Assembly (NCBI RefSeq): GCF_001007935.1
Contig: NZ_CP011451.1
Coordinates: 2,294,001-2,358,000, forward strand
DNA: 64,000 nt
Source: Nitrosomonas communis
Lineage (GTDB): Bacteria; Pseudomonadota; Gammaproteobacteria; Burkholderiales; Nitrosomonadaceae
Direction: 5' to 3'
The position numbers and the translations under genes were made by a program. The notes under the pieces are model-generated. The model saw only the letters and a list, made by a program, of their open reading frames with translations, was not told where the DNA came from and did not search any database. How positions within the stretch are numbered: the first letter of the stretch is position 1; each line of letters starts with the position of its first letter. Shown here one piece after another: positions 59,925-64,000 of this stretch.

Positions 59925-60989
59925 CTATTTCATAAGTGAATTTATAATCCAAGGCCATGCGACGATAGATTGGACACATTCACGATCTTTTTCCATGTCG
60001 CGCATTGCTGCTTCCAGGTGATTTTCAAGCGCGTCCAGGCTATCAAACATACGATTATGGAATGATTCCTCTCGTAGCCCATCCCAAAGATTCTCAACAG
60101 GGTTGAGTTCCGGTGAGTAGGGTGGCAACATAAGTAAACGCAGATTATGTGGCAGCTTAGGGTGTGACTACGATGCCATCCTGCCCCATCCAGCGCCAGG
60201 ATAATCCGGTCATTGGGATGACGTGACGCTACTTCATCCAGAAATAGCTGCCTGCAGTAGCTATTAACCTGGGGCAGGATAAGCGTATCCAGTTCACCAT
60301 CAGCGATAGAGACAGCAGCATAAGCATAGACATATTCCCGGGTGATCATTGCCTGGCATAGTGGTCGTATAGGTTTGGGACACCAACCTCGGCGTGTATC
60401 GGAAACATGCCCGAAGCGAGCTTCATCCTGAAACATCAGACGAAGTATCCCTTCTGCTTGCCACTCCTGGTCGATTTCGATGAGAGTAGCACGCAGTTTT
60501 CTTCCACTCGTCCTGAGCGAGTGCGTCAGCTTCGGGATGGCGCTTGTCAGGGGTTAATTTGCGCCAACCATGACGGTGCAGCAGGTAGTAGTAGGTGGCT
60601 GCGGGCGATGTCTTGTGTTTTAAGCGTGCATCTAATGCCTGCTTGATTTCGCTTACAATCAGAACACCTCCAGCCGCTGCTTTTTCGATAAAAGGCGTCA
60701 GAAAGGTAACTTCTTCTTCACGGGAAAGATTCTCGCGCCGTCGCCCACCACGGGTAGGCTTGGTTGTGTCGTATATGCCGCCATTGCGGATGAAACGTCT
60801 TCGAAGCTGGCACGCCTAGCCTATTGAAACACCTGTTGCGGTAGCTGTCTGCTCCATTGATAAGCCAAGTTCCAAAGGTAGCAGTACAGCCTGTGCTTGC
60901 TTTAATTCTTCTATTGTTCGGGCATTAATCAGTAATGCCCTTGCTTGTTCCAAAACTTCTTTACCACTTGCCGCTCGTGCCATCACCAT
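59925..60989 (-). pseudogene. IS630-family transposase, three lesions
   Basis: It starts MARAASGKEVLEQARALLIN and reads GLSMEQTATATGVSIG, a TAG stop in place of Trp near 60818, then ACQLRRRFIRNGGIYDTTKP and TYYLLHRHGWRKLTPDKRHP. A frameshift near 60505 follows, then LMFQDEARFGHVSDTRRGWC, IILALDGAGWH, a second frameshift near 60165, and LMLPPYSPELNPVENLWDGL to the end. All IS630 landmarks (DEARFG, LDGAGWH, PPYSPELNPVE) survive. Confidence 0.85.
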
Positions 60990-61029
60990 ACTTCCTTTCA
61001 TAAGTTGCTTCTATTATTTCACTTATGAA

Positions 61030-61745
61030 CTGATGTTACGCAGCCTTTAACTTTTGCAACTCCGCATAAGCCTGTTGGGTTGCCTTAATAGATAGCTTCG
61101 CCCGCAGGGCGAAATGGTTGGCCTTATGCTTGATCTTCAAACATTCCAGCTTAAATACGGCGTAAATGGACATGAACACGTGGTTACATTGCGTGGTTAC
61201 CCCGTCCGGGTCGGCGGCTTTGCTAGCGCCGCATTGGATTTCAACGACTTGTGAAACACTTCGACTTTCCACCGTTTTTGGTAGATCGCCGCTATTTGTC
61301 CACCTTCGCAGAAAAAGCTACTCTAAACCAGATTCAACGTGCCTGTGCTGCCGTCCTTGTTGGTAAAGACCCGCCGTACCAAAAGCACTTCCTGATCGAA
61401 GCCTTTCAGCCAGCAGCGCACTGCCTGCCGATCCGATAACGCCAGTTCGCTTACCTTGACGAAATGGCCTTGTTGTTTGTCTTCCAGCGTCAGTGCTACC
61501 TGCCGGTTATCCTTCAACGCCGCCACGAAATGCTTACCTGAACGCAGTACCGCCTCAAAGTTCTCTGTCGCTGCGAACCAGATATCGAACAGCACGTAAC
61601 GAAATTTAAGTGGGTTGTTTACGCATGTCTTGAGCATGTCCCCCGCAACAACTCGTTCTTGTTGACATCACTGGTGCGCTTTGACGCTGCAATATTGCAA
61701 CGGCTTGCGAATCATTTCGAAAGCCACCGGGATCGATACCTCATC
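61030..61745 (-). pseudogene. IS4-like DDE transposase, 5'-truncated by IS982 copy 3
   Basis: It reads FRYVLFDIWFAATENFEAVL, KHFVAALKDNRQVALTLEDK, VLLVRRVFTNKDGSTGTLNL (stop/shift), QIAAIYQKRWKVEVFHKSLK and HVFMSIYAVFKLECLKIKHK, ending AYAELQKLKAA. It is the longer relative of the scar at 29510-29806. At least two indels are present, and the N-terminus is lost at the IS982 boundary. Confidence 0.75.
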
Positions 61746-61749
61746 ATTG

Positions 61750-62203
61750 TAATGCGAATTAAGAGCTGAAATAGAAGCCAGTCCATCAATAACGTTAAAC
61801 TATTGAGGAAGACATCACCCAACCTCAATCAATCAAAGTAATCAATGAACTGGCAAAACCGATTAATAACCATTTATCTCTATGTTTGCAAGCATTATCA
61901 GCAAAATCTTTGGATTTATAGTCAGAGAATGAGTAATCACGCGGATTTAAGCTTCAGCGACGAAGAAGTCATTACTCTCTACCTGTTCGGTGTGGTCGAC
62001 AAGCATAGAGCGATCAAAAGTATTTATAAGTACGCAGATCGCCATTGATGCGATTGGTTTCCACGACTTCCAGATTATGTGGCTTATGTTCAGCGCTTGA
62101 ATCGGGTAGCCGATATGTTTGCACCTTTATTAGCACTGATTCAGCAAAAACAGGAAACCATAAATCCCGGGCAAGTTTGGCTGATCGATTCATTTCCAGT
62201 AGC
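61750..62203 (+). pseudogene. IS982-like element, copy 3, truncated
   Basis: It has the left terminal repeat (AATGCGAATTAAGAGCTG) and the first ~115 codons of the same transposase as copies 1 and 2, starting MNWQNRLITIYLYVCKHYQQ at 61845. A TGA stop replaces the Leu codon after YKYADRH, with other substitutions (for example LYLFGVVDKHRAIKSIY). The gene is cut at DSFPVA by the following IS3 element, and its right part is missing from the window. Confidence 0.85.
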
Positions 62204-62272
62204 CTCCCTATGTGTCAGGATACCTTTCACCGCAGTTGAAACCTAAAAACTTGAAGGGCGAAGTGAGAGGAC

Positions 62273-62778
62273 ATGAAGCAAAAGAGTTATTCAAAAGAAT
62301 TTAAGGAATCAGTCATCAAGAAGATGATGCCACCCAATGCGGTATCTGTTCCCCAATTGTGTAAAGAAACAGGCGTATCTGATGTTACGCTGTATAAATG
62401 GAGAAAAGAATACAGGAATAGGGGGATCGCAGTGCCGGGAGATAACAGTAAAGCAGATGACTGGACAGCAGAAGATAAGCTGGCGGTTGTCATAGAAACA
62501 GCTGGTTTGAATAGCGCACAACTGAGTGAATATTGCTGCAGTAAAGGGGCTTGTACTCAGAACAGATTGATCAATGGAAAACGGCAGCACTGTCAGGGTA
62601 TCAACGCCATGCCCAGGCTGAGAAAGAAAAGAATCGCTATCGTCAGGAAGAGCGGAAGCAGATAAAGCGTCTGGAAGCTGAACTCAGACGCAAAGAAAAA
62701 GCACTGGCAGAAACAGCCGCGCTGCTGGTGCTGTCAAAAAAGTGCGAAGCCATCTGGGGGGTGAGCGAGGAAGATTGA
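62273..62778 (+). pseudogene. IS3-family OrfA, frameshifted
   Basis: It starts MKQKSYSKEFKESVIKKMMP, with a helix-turn-helix SVPQLCKETGVSDVTLYKWR. The frame shifts near 62550. The remainder (YSEQIDQWKTAALSGYQRHA, a long charged coiled coil RKQIKRLEAELRRKEKALAE, LLVLSKKCEAIWG) lies in a second frame up to 62778. One indel separates the halves. Confidence 0.8.
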
Positions 62779-63830
62779 TCTGCGCGCAGGATCGTCAGAT
62801 GGCCATACAATTAATAACAGAAGCAGTGAATCAAGGTGTACGGCAACGATTGGCCTGTGAGGTGATCGGCATCAGCAGCCGCACGCTGCAATACTGGCAT
62901 CACATTGGCCTGGAAGATCGTCGGCAGATAGTCGAGAAAACGCCTGCCAATAAACTCAGTGAGCAGGAAAGAAAGCATATCCTCGACGTTTGTAACAGTA
63001 AAGAATTCTGCAGCCAGACACCTAAACAGATTGTCCCTGCCCTAGCAGACAAAGCTATTTATCTGGCGTCAGAAAGCAGTTTCTACCGCATTTTACGTAA
63101 TGCTGGCCAATTGCATCGCCGAGGCCGTACGGCCAATCCAGACACGACAAAGAAACCGACAACCTATATGGCAGATGGACCCAATCAGGTGTGGTCATGG
63201 GACATTACCTATCTGGCCAGTACGCTCAAAGGCGTATTCTTTTACCTGTATCTGTTCATGGATATCTATAGTCGTAAAATTGTAGGCTGGGAAGTCTATG
63301 AGAATGAATCATCGGAACGAGCTGCTGATGTTTTGCGAAAAACCCGGTTGACTGAAGTATTACCCATCCACCAGAAGGTGGTATTACATTCAGATAATGG
63401 CAGCCCGATGAAAGGGGCCACCATGCTGGCAACAATGCAGAAGCTGGGTGTTGTTCCATCATTCAGCCGCCCTTCGGTGAGTAACGATAATCCGTATTCA
63501 GAGGCATTATTCAAAACTTTGAAATATACACCTGCTTATCCATCCAAACCTTTTGAAAGTCTTGACGAGGCACGCCAATGGGTGCTGCATTTTGTTGACT
63601 GGTATAACCACTGTCATCGCCATGGCGGCATAAAATATGTGACACCAACACAGCGCCATCATGGTGATGATGTGACTCTTCTTGAACAGCGAAAACGTCT
63701 CTATGAGGAAGCGAAAAAGAAGCATCCGGAACGTTGGTCAGGCGAAACCCGAAACTGGTCACACGAATCAACAGTCAGGCTTAATCCCGGTAATACGCAA
63801 CCAAAAACCACGATGGAAAAGGTTGCTTAA
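62742..63830 (+). CDS. IS3-family OrfB transposase, intact
   Basis: The 362-aa rve-type transposase has a helix-turn-helix-like start (RQRLACEVIGISSRTLQYW), the first catalytic Asp in QVWSWDITYLASTLKG, the second in VVLHSDNGSPMKGATM and the Glu in SNDNPYSEALFKTLKY. The C-terminal YNHCHRHGGIKYVTPTQRHH is standard. It overlaps the end of orfA, and the natural start may lie a little later (MAIQLITEAV). It lacks a working OrfA, so independent mobility is doubtful. Confidence 0.88.
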   Translation: MRSHLGGERGRLICAQDRQMAIQLITEAVNQGVRQRLACEVIGISSRTLQYWHHIGLEDRRQIVEKTPANKLSEQERKHILDVCNSKEFCSQTPKQIVPALADKAIYLASESSFYRILRNAGQLHRRGRTANPDTTKKPTTYMADGPNQVWSWDITYLASTLKGVFFYLYLFMDIYSRKIVGWEVYENESSERAADVLRKTRLTEVLPIHQKVVLHSDNGSPMKGATMLATMQKLGVVPSFSRPSVSNDNPYSEALFKTLKYTPAYPSKPFESLDEARQWVLHFVDWYNHCHRHGGIKYVTPTQRHHGDDVTLLEQRKRLYEEAKKKHPERWSGETRNWSHESTVRLNPGNTQPKTTMEKVA

Positions 63831-63874
63831 ATAATGTATTCAAGCGAAAAGTATGTTGACACCTACCGTTACTT

Positions 63875-64000
63875 ACGAATTTCGCTACCAAAGAAGTAGC
63901 GCAGCTTGAAAAGCCTGGCGTCCATCGTTCGGTCATTACCAAAATTGCCATTTTCAACTCGATTGAGGTGGAACGACAATTTAATGCAGATTGCCAGAAT
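63875..64000 (+). other. unassigned open stretch at window end
   Basis: One frame stays open to the window end and reads EVAQLEKPGVHRSVITKIAI, FNSIEVERQFNADCQN. I do not recognise it. It could be the 3' part of another transposase or a host gene cut by the window edge. Confidence 0.25.

Larger units (their letters stand above)
62204..63874 (+). mobile_element. IS3-family element with long OrfA/OrfB
   Basis: The imperfect inverted ends are ATGTGTCAGGATACCTTTCA at the left (about 62210) and, reversed, AGGTGTCAACATACTTTTCG at the right. OrfA is frameshifted; orfB is intact. It is inserted in IS982 copy 3, but the other half of that copy is not seen after 63874, so a deletion accompanied or followed insertion. 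Confidence 0.75.

Overview
The window looks like a chromosomal segment of a Nitrosomonas-type betaproteobacterium (ammonia-oxidiser lineage). This is an inference: it rests on a pqiABC envelope operon, a norCBQ(D) nitric-oxide reductase cluster, a moderately AT-rich background and a very heavy load of IS families (IS3, IS5, IS110, IS200, IS630, IS982, IS1380, ISAs1, ISAzo13, ISL3, ISNCY) plus group II introns. No amo, hao, rRNA or tRNA gene is present to prove it.

Layout. 1-2772: the 3' part of pqiA, then pqiB and pqiC as an overlapping operon. 2776-13040: IS5, a DUF4231 membrane protein, an IS3 element split by IS982, a small lipoprotein, an ISL3 pseudo-element, a second IS982 copy, and an IS630 element split by ISAzo13. 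13040-19950: copies of a GC-rich dispersed repeat (R1), a lipoprotein gene with a terminator, a degenerate ISAzo13 element, an AT-rich repeat with DnaA boxes (R3), a broken HU gene, an intact IS5 and a broken Crp/Fnr gene. 19938-29487: a nest in which an IS3 transposase gene holds two tandem group II introns; the second intron's reverse transcriptase gene holds a third intron, which is split by an ISAzo13 element, which is split by an IS110 element. 29500-30870: gene fragments and a His/Gly-rich lipoprotein. 31022-33327: a gluconate module (SDR dehydrogenase, SMP-30 lactonase, gluconokinase). 34376-35389: a secreted spherulin-4-like protein. 36479-41085: norC, norB and norQ intact, norD broken by three lesions. 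41327-45155: IS remnants and csbD. 45664-53973: a lipase, a TIR-membrane-FGE fusion, a truncated hydrolase, arfB, an IS630 pseudo-element, small lipoproteins and a family I.5-like lipase. 54224-64000: IS1380, a second near-identical ISAzo13 copy, a paralogue of the earlier lipoprotein gene, then IS200, ISAs1, IS630, IS4-like, IS982 and IS3 remnants packed end to end.

How it works together. The functional core is small: lipid transport across the envelope (Pqi), NO reduction (NorCB with the NorQ chaperone), a possible glucose-to-6-phosphogluconate route, two secreted lipases, ribosome rescue (ArfB) and some envelope lipoproteins. Most of the remainder is mobile DNA in layers. Inverted repeats and target duplications allow the insertion order to be read. 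Many host genes (HU, crp, norD, a nuclease, an acetyltransferase, a hydrolase) are decayed, which fits relaxed selection in an IS-rich zone. Three dispersed repeat families (R1, R2, R3) are not explained by any element recognised here and are the best candidates for something undescribed.
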